From an uncultured Bacteroidota bacterium (GTDB lineage: Bacteria; Bacteroidota; Bacteroidia; Chitinophagales; Chitinophagaceae): DNA of 8,217 nt. This document shows, piece after piece, positions 1 through 6,134 of the stretch (the stretch's first letter is position 1; each line of letters starts with the position of its first letter). Location of the stretch: the NCBI GenBank assembly GCA_903835145.1, contig CAILMA010000734.1, forward strand, positions 1 through 8,217, read 5' to 3'. A program made the position numbers and the translations under genes. The notes below the pieces were generated by a model that was not told the origin of the DNA, did no database searches, and was given only the letters and a program-made list of their open reading frames with translations.

Positions 1-33
1 ACACTCTTTCCCTACACGACGCTCTTCCGATCT
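1..33 (+). other. Illumina sequencing adapter left on the contig end
   Basis: All 33 bases match the Illumina TruSeq universal/read-1 adapter, which begins ACACTCTTTCCC and ends GCTCTTCCGATCT. The match is recalled from the known adapter sequence and was not searched. Real genomic sequence begins at base 34. This is a library artefact, so the join at 33/34 has no biological meaning and the sequence upstream of base 34 is unknown. The far end of the window does not carry the reverse complement of this adapter. Confidence 0.98.
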
Positions 34-244
34 ATAAAACAGGCAGCAAAAATAATAAATTAACTTCTAAATGTGTGAATAAAAATTCTGACGCTTTATC
101 AGCTTTATTTTAATGCTTAACTCGCAGGTAGTTTTGTCATTGTATTGTATAAGAAGGCGGTTTAATTTGCCTTAATCAAAGTGAATTGGTACTTCAATTT
201 CAGATTTTTCTGTGCTAAAACTCGTGGCACTGTGGAACGTAATT

Positions 245-277
245 GCTGGTAAAAATTAATGATATATTTTTACCGGC
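245..277. promoter_or_regulatory. Imperfect inverted repeat overlapping a possible promoter of the GyrI-like gene
   Basis: GCTGGTAAAAAT (245-256) and ATTTTTACCGGC (266-277) pair along 12 bp with one G-T wobble (247/275) around a 9-nt loop. The hairpin ends 24 nt before the ATG at 302. It overlaps a possible promoter: TTG at 243-245, a 17-nt spacer, then TATATTTT at 263-270, one base off the Bacteroidota TAnnTTTG -7 element. No T-run follows the right arm, so a plus-strand terminator is unlikely. An operator for a dimeric regulator or a leader hairpin are the main readings; both are inference. Confidence 0.45.
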
Positions 278-301
278 AAGCAGAAAACACGCTAATAGAT
301 A

Positions 302-802
302 ATGGACGCGATAGAAATGATTCCGGAAATAAAAACGCTGGCACCCAAAACTTTGGCCGGTAAAAAAATGGAAATGTCATTTGCTGAAAATAAAACCCCG
401 GAATTGTGGAAAAGTTTCGTGCCGCTAAAGGGAACAATTGCCGGCGCACTATCCAATGATCTCTACAGTTTGCAGGTGTACCCTCCCGGTTTTGATATCT
501 TTAACCCCGATCCATTTATGATGTTTGAAAAATGGGCTCTGGTTGAGGTTTCGGACAAAGCTTCAATTCCCGAACAAATGCTAAGCGTTCATTTGCCCGG
601 TGGCCTTTATGCTGTTTTTAAATACAAAGGCAATCCCGCTGAAGCGCGAAAAGTCTTTCAATATATTTTCGGCTTATGGTTGCCGCAATCGGGTTTCCTG
701 CTCGATTCAAGGCCTCATTTTGAGGTACTTGGTGCAAAATATAAAAATAACGATCCCGAATCAGAAGAAGAAATATGGATACCGGTAAAAAGAAATATTT
801 AA
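302..802 (+). CDS. Stand-alone GyrI-like / AraC effector-binding domain protein
   Basis: This 166-aa protein resembles the GyrI-like small-molecule-binding fold (the SOUL/AraC_E_bind group). Supporting stretches are EKWALVEVSD (76-85), the glycine-containing turn LPGGLYAVFKYKG (98-110) and the C-terminal part with GFLLDSRPHFEVLGAKY (131-147) followed by the acidic run and IWIPVK (158-163), as expected for family members ending in a conserved acidic-strand motif. There is no helix-turn-helix, signal peptide or membrane segment, so it is a cytoplasmic single-domain protein. Relatives bind hydrophobic or cationic small molecules, inhibit gyrase (E. coli SbmC) or act as hydrolases; which applies here cannot be told. 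The start at 302 has no Shine-Dalgarno; ATG at 317 is an alternative. It probably forms its own transcription unit, with 118 nt separating it from icd. Confidence 0.75.
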   Translation: MDAIEMIPEIKTLAPKTLAGKKMEMSFAENKTPELWKSFVPLKGTIAGALSNDLYSLQVYPPGFDIFNPDPFMMFEKWALVEVSDKASIPEQMLSVHLPGGLYAVFKYKGNPAEARKVFQYIFGLWLPQSGFLLDSRPHFEVLGAKYKNNDPESEEEIWIPVKRNI

Positions 803-867
803 CTCGGTGGCTGCCTCTGCCGAAAATGGATTTTCATATTTTTTTTATAGCAAATGACCAGCATCAA

Positions 868-902
868 AGGGCGCGATTGTTTTTTGAATATCTTCGCACC
901 CT
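868..902. promoter_or_regulatory. Weak inverted repeat in the icd leader
   Basis: AGGGCGCGA (868-876) pairs with TCGCACCCT (894-902) apart from one C-A mismatch, around a 17-nt AT-rich loop. It lies 18 nt upstream of the icd start codon. The arms are much more GC-rich than the surrounding leader. It could be a regulator site or a leader hairpin. The 803-920 gap contains no clear TAnnTTTG element and no convincing terminator for the upstream gene. The long loop and the mismatch keep confidence low. Confidence 0.25.
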
Positions 903-920
903 CAAAAAAAGAACAATATA

Positions 921-2195
921 ATGACACCGAGTAAAATAACCATGAGTAATGGTCAGCTAAATGTTCCGGATTGTCCGGTTATTCCTTTTATAGAGGGTGA
1001 CGGCATTGGCCCGGATGTTTGGAGCGCCAGTAAGATGGTTTTGGATGCTGCCATTGAAAAGACATACGGCGGCAAAAAGAAAATTGAATGGAAGGAAATT
1101 CTTGCAGGTGAAAAAGCTTTTAACAAGACAGGGGAGTGGCTGCCAGCAGAAACCATGAATATAGCAAGGGAATACCTTGTATCTATTAAAGGTCCGTTAA
1201 CAACACCTGTTGGTGGAGGTATTCGCTCGCTGAATGTGGCTATGCGCCAAGAGCTCGACCTTTATGTATGCCTCAGACCAGTAAAATGGTACAAAGGTGT
1301 GCCATCGCCTGTACTGCACCCTGAAAATGTAAATTTTGTGATATTCAGGGAGAATACAGAAGATATTTATGCGGGAATTGAATTTGAAGCAGGTTCAGAA
1401 AACGCAAAAAAATTACTTCATTTTCTTACCGATGAACTGGGAGCAGGTAAAAAAATACGTTTCCCGGAAACCAGCGCTTTTGGCATAAAGCCGGTTTCAA
1501 AAGAGGGTAGCGTGCGTCTTATCCGTGCAGCTATAGAATATGCATTGGCTCAGAAGGCACCATCTGTTACGCTTGTACACAAGGGCAACATAATGAAGTA
1601 CACTGAAGGTGCTTTTAAAATATGGGGCTATGAACTGGCTGAACGCGAGTTTGGTGATCAAGTTTATACCTGGGGTCAATGGGAAAATGCTAAAAAGACG
1701 CAAGGTGAGGATGCTGCAAATGCAAAACTCAAAAATGCAGAAGCTCAAGGCAAACTTATAATAAAGGACGTAATAGCCGACAATTTCCTTCAACAGATAT
1801 TATTGTCTCCAAAGGATTATTCTGTTATTGCTACACTTAACCTTAATGGCGATTATATCTCCGATGCGGCTGCCGCTGCCGTTGGGGGTATTGGTATCTC
1901 GCCCGGGGCAAATATCAATTACAATACTGGTCATGCTGTATTCGAAGCGACGCACGGCACAGCGCCAAGGTTTGCAAACACAAATACAATGAATCCCTCA
2001 TCTTTGTTGCTGAGTGGTGTAATGATGCTTGAATATTTAGGCTGGCACGAAGCTGCACAAAACATTGAAGAAGCATTGGCGGTAACAATAAAGCGTAAAC
2101 GTGTTACGATCGATTTTTATAATTTGATGCATGATGCTACTTTGTTGAAAACCAGCGAGTTCGCACTTGAGATAATTAAAAATCTTAAAGGGTAA
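921..2195 (+). CDS. icd: Isocitrate dehydrogenase, homodimeric bacterial type (annotated class NADP-dependent)
   Basis: The 424-aa protein oxidatively decarboxylates isocitrate to 2-oxoglutarate in the TCA cycle and aligns along its whole length with E. coli and B. subtilis Icd. Isocitrate/metal residues are intact: Ser103 and Asn105 ([10 protein letters not shown]), Arg109, Arg119, Arg143, Tyr150 ([10 protein letters not shown]), Lys221 (VHKGNIMK), Asp287, Asp311 and Asp315 (NLNGDYISD). Residues near 255-280 form the extra Lys/Ala-rich loop of the B. subtilis enzyme (423 aa) that E. coli Icd lacks; that loop makes the Bacillus enzyme a poor substrate for AceK. The coenzyme pocket is odd: E. 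coli Lys344, Tyr345, Val351, Tyr391 and Arg395 become Arg350, Phe351, Met357, Ile397 and Asn401, so NADP specificity should not be assumed. Start 921 fits the N-terminal alignment ([12 protein letters not shown] against E. coli KITLQNGKLNVP). No Shine-Dalgarno is visible. Confidence 0.96.
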   Translation: MTPSKITMSNGQLNVPDCPVIPFIEGDGIGPDVWSASKMVLDAAIEKTYGGKKKIEWKEILAGEKAFNKTGEWLPAETMNIAREYLVSIKGPLTTPVGGGIRSLNVAMRQELDLYVCLRPVKWYKGVPSPVLHPENVNFVIFRENTEDIYAGIEFEAGSENAKKLLHFLTDELGAGKKIRFPETSAFGIKPVSKEGSVRLIRAAIEYALAQKAPSVTLVHKGNIMKYTEGAFKIWGYELAEREFGDQVYTWGQWENAKKTQGEDAANAKLKNAEAQGKLIIKDVIADNFLQQILLSPKDYSVIATLNLNGDYISDAAAAAVGGIGISPGANINYNTGHAVFEATHGTAPRFANTNTMNPSSLLLSGVMMLEYLGWHEAAQNIEEALAVTIKRKRVTIDFYNLMHDATLLKTSEFALEIIKNLKG

Positions 2196-2263
2196 CCTAA
2201 CGTATGTTAATATTTTGATTTTAAAGGTTTAATTTTCCGCAGAATTTTTTTGTGATATTCATT

Positions 2264-2304
2264 AAATAATTGGCGGATAGTATTTAAAAATCAAATAATT
2301 GGCG
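2264..2304. repeat. Pair of 12-bp direct repeats upstream of deoC
   Basis: AAATAATTGGCG occurs at 2264-2275 and again at 2293-2304, a spacing of 29 bp start to start (about three helical turns, so both copies would face the same side of DNA). They sit 42-82 bp before the deoC ATG. The second copy contains TTGG (2299-2302), which with TAACTTAT (2324-2331), 21 nt further on, could form a degenerate Bacteroidota promoter. Tandem sites for a regulator of deoC are possible. The rest of the 2196-2345 gap is AT-rich and shows no ORF and no convincing icd terminator. Confidence 0.4.
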
Positions 2305-2345
2305 TAAATTAGGGGTGTTTTTGTAACTTATTAATTAAATTCACA

Positions 2346-3020
2346 ATGCTTTTAAATCTCGCTTCCTACATAGATCATACCGTGTTGAAGCAGACGACCA
2401 CACTTGCTGACGTGGATAAAGTATGCGTTGAGGCTTCGATGGAGAACTTCGCTGCTGTATGTATCCCACCTAAGTATGTTTCGGATGCTAAAAAATTATT
2501 GGATGGTTCGCGTGTAAAAATTGCCACAGTTATCGGGTTTCCTTTGGGTTACAATGTTACCGACGTGAAACTGCGGGAGATAAACGATGCGTTGGAAATG
2601 GGCGCTGATGAGCTGGATATGGTTCATGACCTTTGTGCACTGAAAAACAACAACTGGCGGTTACTGGAAGAAGAAATAGCCGCTTGCCTCAAGCCTATTC
2701 AGGATGCAGGAAAAGTAATGAAAGTTATTATTGAAACCGGTATTCTAACAGACAACGAAATTATTAAGTGCTGCGAATTGTACAGTAATTTTAAGATTGA
2801 TTTCATAAAAACGTCAACGGGCTTTGCTGATATAGGCGCATCTGTAAACGCAGTTAAACTTATCAGGAGCCATTTGTCGCCCAAAATAGGCATAAAGGCT
2901 TCAGGGGGTATCAATTCTTATGCATTTGCAAAAGAGTTGATAGATGCAGGTGCCACACGGCTCGGATGCTCTTCAAGTTTCAAAATTATGAAGGAATTCA
3001 GAGCTGAAAATCAGTTGTAA
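2346..3020 (+). CDS. deoC: Deoxyribose-phosphate aldolase (class I)
   Basis: This 224-aa TIM-barrel enzyme cleaves 2-deoxyribose 5-phosphate to glyceraldehyde 3-phosphate and acetaldehyde, the last step of deoxynucleoside catabolism, in the cytoplasm. The N-terminal YIDHTVLK (8-15), VIGFPLGYN (62-70), Asp91 in ELDMV, Schiff-base Lys155 in FIKTSTG, Lys184 in GIKASGGI and the phosphate-binding RLGCSSS (205-211) are all in order, and the length is normal. The barrel segment usually reading MVINI.ALK is MVHDLCALK (92-100), a local departure that leaves the catalytic residues intact. No deoA, deoB, deoD or nucleoside transporter is beside it; it sits alone, ended by its own terminator. The start has no Shine-Dalgarno and follows an A/T-rich leader. 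The next upstream gene, icd, is 150 nt away, so separate transcription is likely. Confidence 0.97.
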   Translation: MLLNLASYIDHTVLKQTTTLADVDKVCVEASMENFAAVCIPPKYVSDAKKLLDGSRVKIATVIGFPLGYNVTDVKLREINDALEMGADELDMVHDLCALKNNNWRLLEEEIAACLKPIQDAGKVMKVIIETGILTDNEIIKCCELYSNFKIDFIKTSTGFADIGASVNAVKLIRSHLSPKIGIKASGGINSYAFAKELIDAGATRLGCSSSFKIMKEFRAENQL

Positions 3021-3038
3021 ACAGATTTGTCTTTATAT

Positions 3039-3070
3039 AAAAAAGCGGACTCAAACGGGCCGCTTTTTTT
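3039..3070 (+). terminator. Intrinsic terminator of deoC
   Basis: AAAAAAGCGG (3039-3048) pairs perfectly with CCGCTTTTTT (3060-3069) around an 11-nt loop, and the T-run reaches 3070. It begins 18 nt after the deoC stop codon. The flanking TATAT/ATATA can extend the stem past a one-base bulge. Because both arms carry an A or T tract it could act in both directions, but no minus-strand gene lies close enough to need it. Confidence 0.85.
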
Positions 3071-3130
3071 ATATACGTGCGGCAGTTTCGTACTGTGGGA
3101 TACCCCAATTATCTCAGCGTTTCTTTTATA

Positions 3131-3160
3131 TTATTATTGATTCTTTTTGCCCTACTTTTG
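3131..3160 (+). promoter_or_regulatory. Candidate Bacteroidota promoter for the GNAT-like gene
   Basis: TACTTTTG at 3153-3160 exactly fits the Bacteroidota TAnnTTTG -7 consensus and ends 14 nt before the ATG at 3175. Nineteen nt upstream is TTA (3131-3133), one base off the TTG -33 element. A start of transcription a few bases after the -7 box would leave a leader of only about 10 nt. Confidence 0.55.
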
Positions 3161-3174
3161 AAAAAAAGATTTAG

Positions 3175-4419
3175 ATGTACCGCCGCTCATCAGCATTACT
3201 TACCGACGTAAGTCTTTATGATTCCTGCTTGTTTTCCAATTGCGTAAAGAAAATCTTTTCAAGGCAAAAAAGTAGCGCCGAAGAGTTTAAATACAAACTT
3301 GAGTACAGCGTTACAGGTGTGAAAACGGCGCTGGAATTACTTAATTTTACTAACCAGCCTGAGCTATCAATACCTTATTTGCAATCGCTGGAGCAATCGA
3401 TGGCCGAAACCGGTTTCAGATATGCAGTTGTGTATAAGGAGAATGTTCCTGTTTTGTGCTGCTACTTCCAGCTTTTTACAATACAGTCAGCGAATTTCAA
3501 TCTTGAAAACAACAAGAGTTTTGCAAGACGAATCGTGAAGTTTTTTCTTGACATAAAGAAGGTGAAGATTCTTATATCAGGTAATGTATTGCGTAATGGA
3601 ACACCATCCTATTGTTTTGACAGGACCCAATGCAGCGACGAACAAGCAACAGAATTGGTTGCGTCAATAGCGGAAAAAATAGCAAGCGAAGAATGTGCTA
3701 CGGCACTTGTACTCAGGGATTTAACATTTACCCCGGTTACAAATGCATGGTTAGAAAAACTTGGCTATCAGCAGCCTTTTGATGATGCTACCATGGTGAT
3801 GGAGGTAGATCCGGGCTGGGGAAATATTGAAGGATACGTTGCTCAATTGACACGGAAATACAGGTCTCGAGCCAACAAGATACTCACTTCCGGCAATGCG
3901 GTAACACTCAAGGAGCTCGGGCTTGATGAGATAAAAGAAAATACAAACCGAATATCAACATTATTTAGTGAAGTCGTTGCCAGCCAGAAGTTCCGGCTGG
4001 ATAGGGTGGATGCTGCACATTTTGCCGATCTGAAAGCCCTTTACGGGAGTGGCTTCGAGTTTTGGGGTTACTTTATAGACGGTGAGCTGGTCGCTTTTTA
4101 TACCGCGTTTATAACCCAGGATGCCTTTGAAATTTATTATGTTGGGTTAGATTATGCAGCAAATAACGAGCATCAGCTTTATTTTAATATTTTGCTTTCC
4201 GGGCTCTCTCGTTGTATTCAGCTGGGCAAAAAACAGTTAAAACTTGGAAGGACCTCATTCGATGCGAAAGCCAGTCTTGGCGCACGACCGGAGGCAGCAA
4301 ATTACTATCTTAAAACGAGCCATATTCCGCAGGCAGTGGTTAATTGGTTCGCCTTATATTTTTCTTCACTTGAAGATGGGAAATGGAAACTCAGGAATCC
4401 TTTCGGACAAACCGCATAA
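3175..4419 (+). CDS. GNAT / FemAB-like acyltransferase family protein
   Basis: The 414-aa soluble protein looks like a tandem acyl-CoA N-acyltransferase fold, as in FemAB-like and BioF2-like/peptidogalycan-type proteins. The first half (about 37-210) has FRYAVVYKENVPVLCCYFQLF and ends with WLEKLGYQQPFDDATMVMEV. A basic YVAQLTRKYRSRANKI helix (221-236) follows. The second half (about 255-385) has WGYFIDGELVAFYTAFI (297-313), FEIYYVGLDY (318-327) and the family-like turn LKLGRTSFDAKASLGARP (355-372). There is no signal peptide or transmembrane helix. The substrate cannot be read from sequence or neighbours: no cell-wall or lipid gene is adjacent. It has its own -7 element upstream and faces dinB downstream. 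The stop codon overlaps the T-tract of the dinB terminator; no good plus-strand terminator is visible. The general family is fairly sure, the specific activity is unknown. Confidence 0.7.
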   Translation: MYRRSSALLTDVSLYDSCLFSNCVKKIFSRQKSSAEEFKYKLEYSVTGVKTALELLNFTNQPELSIPYLQSLEQSMAETGFRYAVVYKENVPVLCCYFQLFTIQSANFNLENNKSFARRIVKFFLDIKKVKILISGNVLRNGTPSYCFDRTQCSDEQATELVASIAEKIASEECATALVLRDLTFTPVTNAWLEKLGYQQPFDDATMVMEVDPGWGNIEGYVAQLTRKYRSRANKILTSGNAVTLKELGLDEIKENTNRISTLFSEVVASQKFRLDRVDAAHFADLKALYGSGFEFWGYFIDGELVAFYTAFITQDAFEIYYVGLDYAANNEHQLYFNILLSGLSRCIQLGKKQLKLGRTSFDAKASLGARPEAANYYLKTSHIPQAVVNWFALYFSSLEDGKWKLRNPFGQTA

Positions 4420-4451
4420 AAAAAGCAGTGAAGGATGAGTTCCTTCACTGC
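4418..4451 (-). terminator. Intrinsic terminator of the DinB-family gene
   Basis: GCAGTGAAGGA (4425-4435) and TCCTTCACTGC (4441-4451) form a perfect 11-bp stem with a 5-nt loop. Read on the minus strand, the stem lies 23 nt past the DinB stop and is followed by seven U (plus-strand A at 4418-4424), the classical terminator layout. Read on the plus strand, the hairpin is followed by an AT-rich stretch without a U-run, so it is a poor terminator for the converging GNAT-like gene, whose stop codon (4417-4419) overlaps the A-tract. Confidence 0.88.
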
Positions 4452-4474
4452 CAAATATATTTGAATTTTAAAGC

Positions 4475-5011
4475 CTATTTGCTGCCATCAGGAGCTGCGG
4501 CCGATGCGGCTGCGTGAGCCATGTCATCGGCACTTGGGCCATACATGCCAGGTACATGCACATCGAGTAAGCGAAGGTAAACGCTCAGCTGGCCACGGTG
4601 ATGGTATGTATGGTTATAAGCCCATGAGCGCAATACGACGGCTTTTGGCAGGGTGAAAAACACCTGTTCGCCGCGGCGCATAGTCCACATTTTTCCGAAA
4701 TCTTCGGCTGTAGAGTTGTTTAAGATCGCAATAGCTTCGGCCACGTCGTGATCCAGTATTGCAAGCAATTCCTCGGAAGTTGTTGGTACCCTTGGTTTGT
4801 AGTCAAAATTTGCAAAGTCCAACTCGTCCGTTTTCATCGTCATGGTAACCCAACTCGCTAACTCTGCGACGTGGGCGGCAAGGCGGCCGATGCTCATTGA
4901 TTTTTCATGAGGTTTCCATGAATGGTTGTCCATTGGGACGCTTTTCAGGATTTTTCTGGTATTTGCGGCTTCCATCTGCAGCTCGGCAATAAGTGCTTGG
5001 TTTAATTCCAT
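4475..5011 (-). CDS. DinB family putative metalloprotein
   Basis: The 178-aa protein has the DinB/YfiT four-helix-bundle pattern with its three metal-binding histidines: His47 in RLAAHVAELASW, and His134 and His138 in NHTYHHRGQLSVYLR. The downstream VPGMYGPSADD (153-163) is also typical of the family. Members bind a divalent metal and act as thiol-dependent transferases, hydrolases or damage-inducible proteins of unknown role; no substrate can be assigned here, and it should not be confused with DNA polymerase IV, also once called DinB. A short Ala-rich tail (166-178) follows the core. It is cytoplasmic, with no signal peptide. The start is separated from the divergent lipoprotein gene by only 23 nt. 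On its own strand the upstream region has only a poor -7 match (TAGATTGA), so its promoter is uncertain. Confidence 0.9.
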   Translation of the reverse strand: MELNQALIAELQMEAANTRKILKSVPMDNHSWKPHEKSMSIGRLAAHVAELASWVTMTMKTDELDFANFDYKPRVPTTSEELLAILDHDVAEAIAILNNSTAEDFGKMWTMRRGEQVFFTLPKAVVLRSWAYNHTYHHRGQLSVYLRLLDVHVPGMYGPSADDMAHAAASAAAPDGSK

Positions 5012-5026
5012 TTCAATCTATTTTTG
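4997..5026 (+). promoter_or_regulatory. Bacteroidota-type promoter for the lipoprotein phosphoesterase gene
   Basis: TTG (4997-4999), a 19-nt spacer and TATTTTTG (5019-5026) give a full match to the -33/-7 (TTG-N19-TAnnTTTG) promoter of this phylum. The -7 box ends 8 nt before the ATG at 5035, so the transcript would be nearly leaderless. The -33 box lies inside the start of the divergent DinB gene, so the two promoters must overlap or compete. This promoter also rules against the upstream in-frame ATG at 4993, which would precede it. Confidence 0.7.
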
Positions 5027-5034
5027 TGTGTAAG

Positions 5035-6117
5035 ATGGTGAAGATAGTAAAAAAAATTATCCTCGTTCCGGTGTGGAAAAATTTAAAGATTCCAAAACAT
5101 TTTGGCATTCTTTTACTGCTTTTTGCTTTACTTATCGTCGCTGGGTGTAAGGACAATCAATTTATTGAACGTCAACAAGTTGCGATAAGTTTTTATAATT
5201 GTGAGAATTTTTTCGACTACGTGCATACAGGTAACTATAACGACTACGATTTTACGCCTTCAGGAAAGTACCAATACTTCCGAAAAGAATACGAACGGAA
5301 GCTTCACAACATCAACACTGTTTTCCAAAGCATGGGCGATCATGGAAAAAAGATCTTCCCGGCCATTATAGGCCTTGCTGAGGTTGAAAGTAGGATGGTA
5401 ATTGATGATATGATAGGACACGCGGAACTAAGGAGGTTGAATTATCATTATGTAATTACTGATGGGCCTGATCCTCGTGGTATCAACATCGCTTTCCTAT
5501 ATCGCGCTGAGCAGTTTACCCTTATTTCATCGGAAACAATACCTATTGATTTATCGTCGGTAAATAAAAATTCCAAAACAAGAGATATTCTGCATATTTA
5601 TGGCGTGTTGCTGAAAGATACAGTACACATATTTGTTAATCACTGGCCATCGCGGAGGGAAGAAAGCGAGGAAAGCGAAACAAAAAGGAAAATAGCCGCA
5701 GAAACGCTTGAAAAGCACATTTCCGCCATACCCAATGGTAGAATTATTGTAATGGGTGACTTTAATGACAACCCCGATAACAGAAGTATTTCAGGCGTTT
5801 TAAAAGGAAGCGAAGACATTCGAAGCACTGACCAAAACACGTTATACAATCCGTTCCTTACTTTTTATGAAAGCGGCATGGGAACGGAAAAATTTGATGA
5901 CAACTGGAATCTTTTCGACCAGATAATGATTTCCAGGCCGTTGACACACGCAACTAAAAATCATTTGCACTATGAATCAGCTGAAATTTATAAACCTGAT
6001 TTTTTAATAAGTCATAAAAAGGACCATGAGGGGGAGCCCCTCCGATCAACGATAGGCCCGCATTGCGTGAACGGATACAGCGATCATTTTCCGGTGCTTT
6101 TGTATTTAGAAGATTAA
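5035..6117 (+). CDS. Lipoprotein of the endonuclease/exonuclease/phosphatase (EEP) family
   Basis: The 360-aa protein starts with basic residues, a hydrophobic helix (24-36) and the lipobox VAGC with Cys38, so it is probably a membrane-anchored lipoprotein facing the periplasm or cell surface. The EEP (DNase I-like metal phosphoesterase) motifs follow in order: FYNCENFF (53-60), metal-ligand Glu116 in GLAEVES, RGINIAFLYR (148-157), Asn202-His203 in VNHWPSRR, Asp242 and Asn244 in GDFND, Asp295 in LFDQIM, and terminal Ser349-Asp350-His351 in YSDHFPV. All catalytic positions are present, so it should hydrolyse phosphodiesters or phosphomonoesters; whether the substrate is extracellular DNA, a nucleotide or a lipid phosphate is unknown. 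Start 5035 is preferred to the in-frame ATG at 4993 because it gives a clean lipoprotein signal and lies just downstream of the promoter. It converges on the Rpn gene, 17 nt away, with no terminator visible between them. Confidence 0.9.
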   Translation: MVKIVKKIILVPVWKNLKIPKHFGILLLLFALLIVAGCKDNQFIERQQVAISFYNCENFFDYVHTGNYNDYDFTPSGKYQYFRKEYERKLHNINTVFQSMGDHGKKIFPAIIGLAEVESRMVIDDMIGHAELRRLNYHYVITDGPDPRGINIAFLYRAEQFTLISSETIPIDLSSVNKNSKTRDILHIYGVLLKDTVHIFVNHWPSRREESEESETKRKIAAETLEKHISAIPNGRIIVMGDFNDNPDNRSISGVLKGSEDIRSTDQNTLYNPFLTFYESGMGTEKFDDNWNLFDQIMISRPLTHATKNHLHYESAEIYKPDFLISHKKDHEGEPLRSTIGPHCVNGYSDHFPVLLYLED

Positions 6118-6134
6118 CTGAAATTGGTTTCGAG

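Noticed and set aside
822..848. GAAAA-TGGA-TTTTC hairpin followed by a T-run after the GyrI-like gene
   Set aside because: The stem is five base pairs, mostly A-T, too weak to call an intrinsic terminator.
1497..1793. Minus-strand 98-codon ORF inside icd
   Set aside because: Shadow of the icd coding frame; the Cys/Phe-rich translation has no recognisable motif.
4452..4463. Perfect 12-bp palindrome CAAATATATTTG beside the dinB terminator
   Set aside because: Short and made almost only of A and T, so chance is sufficient; it lies in a terminator region with no promoter nearby.
4993..5034. In-frame ATG at 4993 as the EEP lipoprotein start
   Set aside because: It would overlap the dinB start, put 14 extra residues before the signal peptide and lie upstream of the matched promoter.
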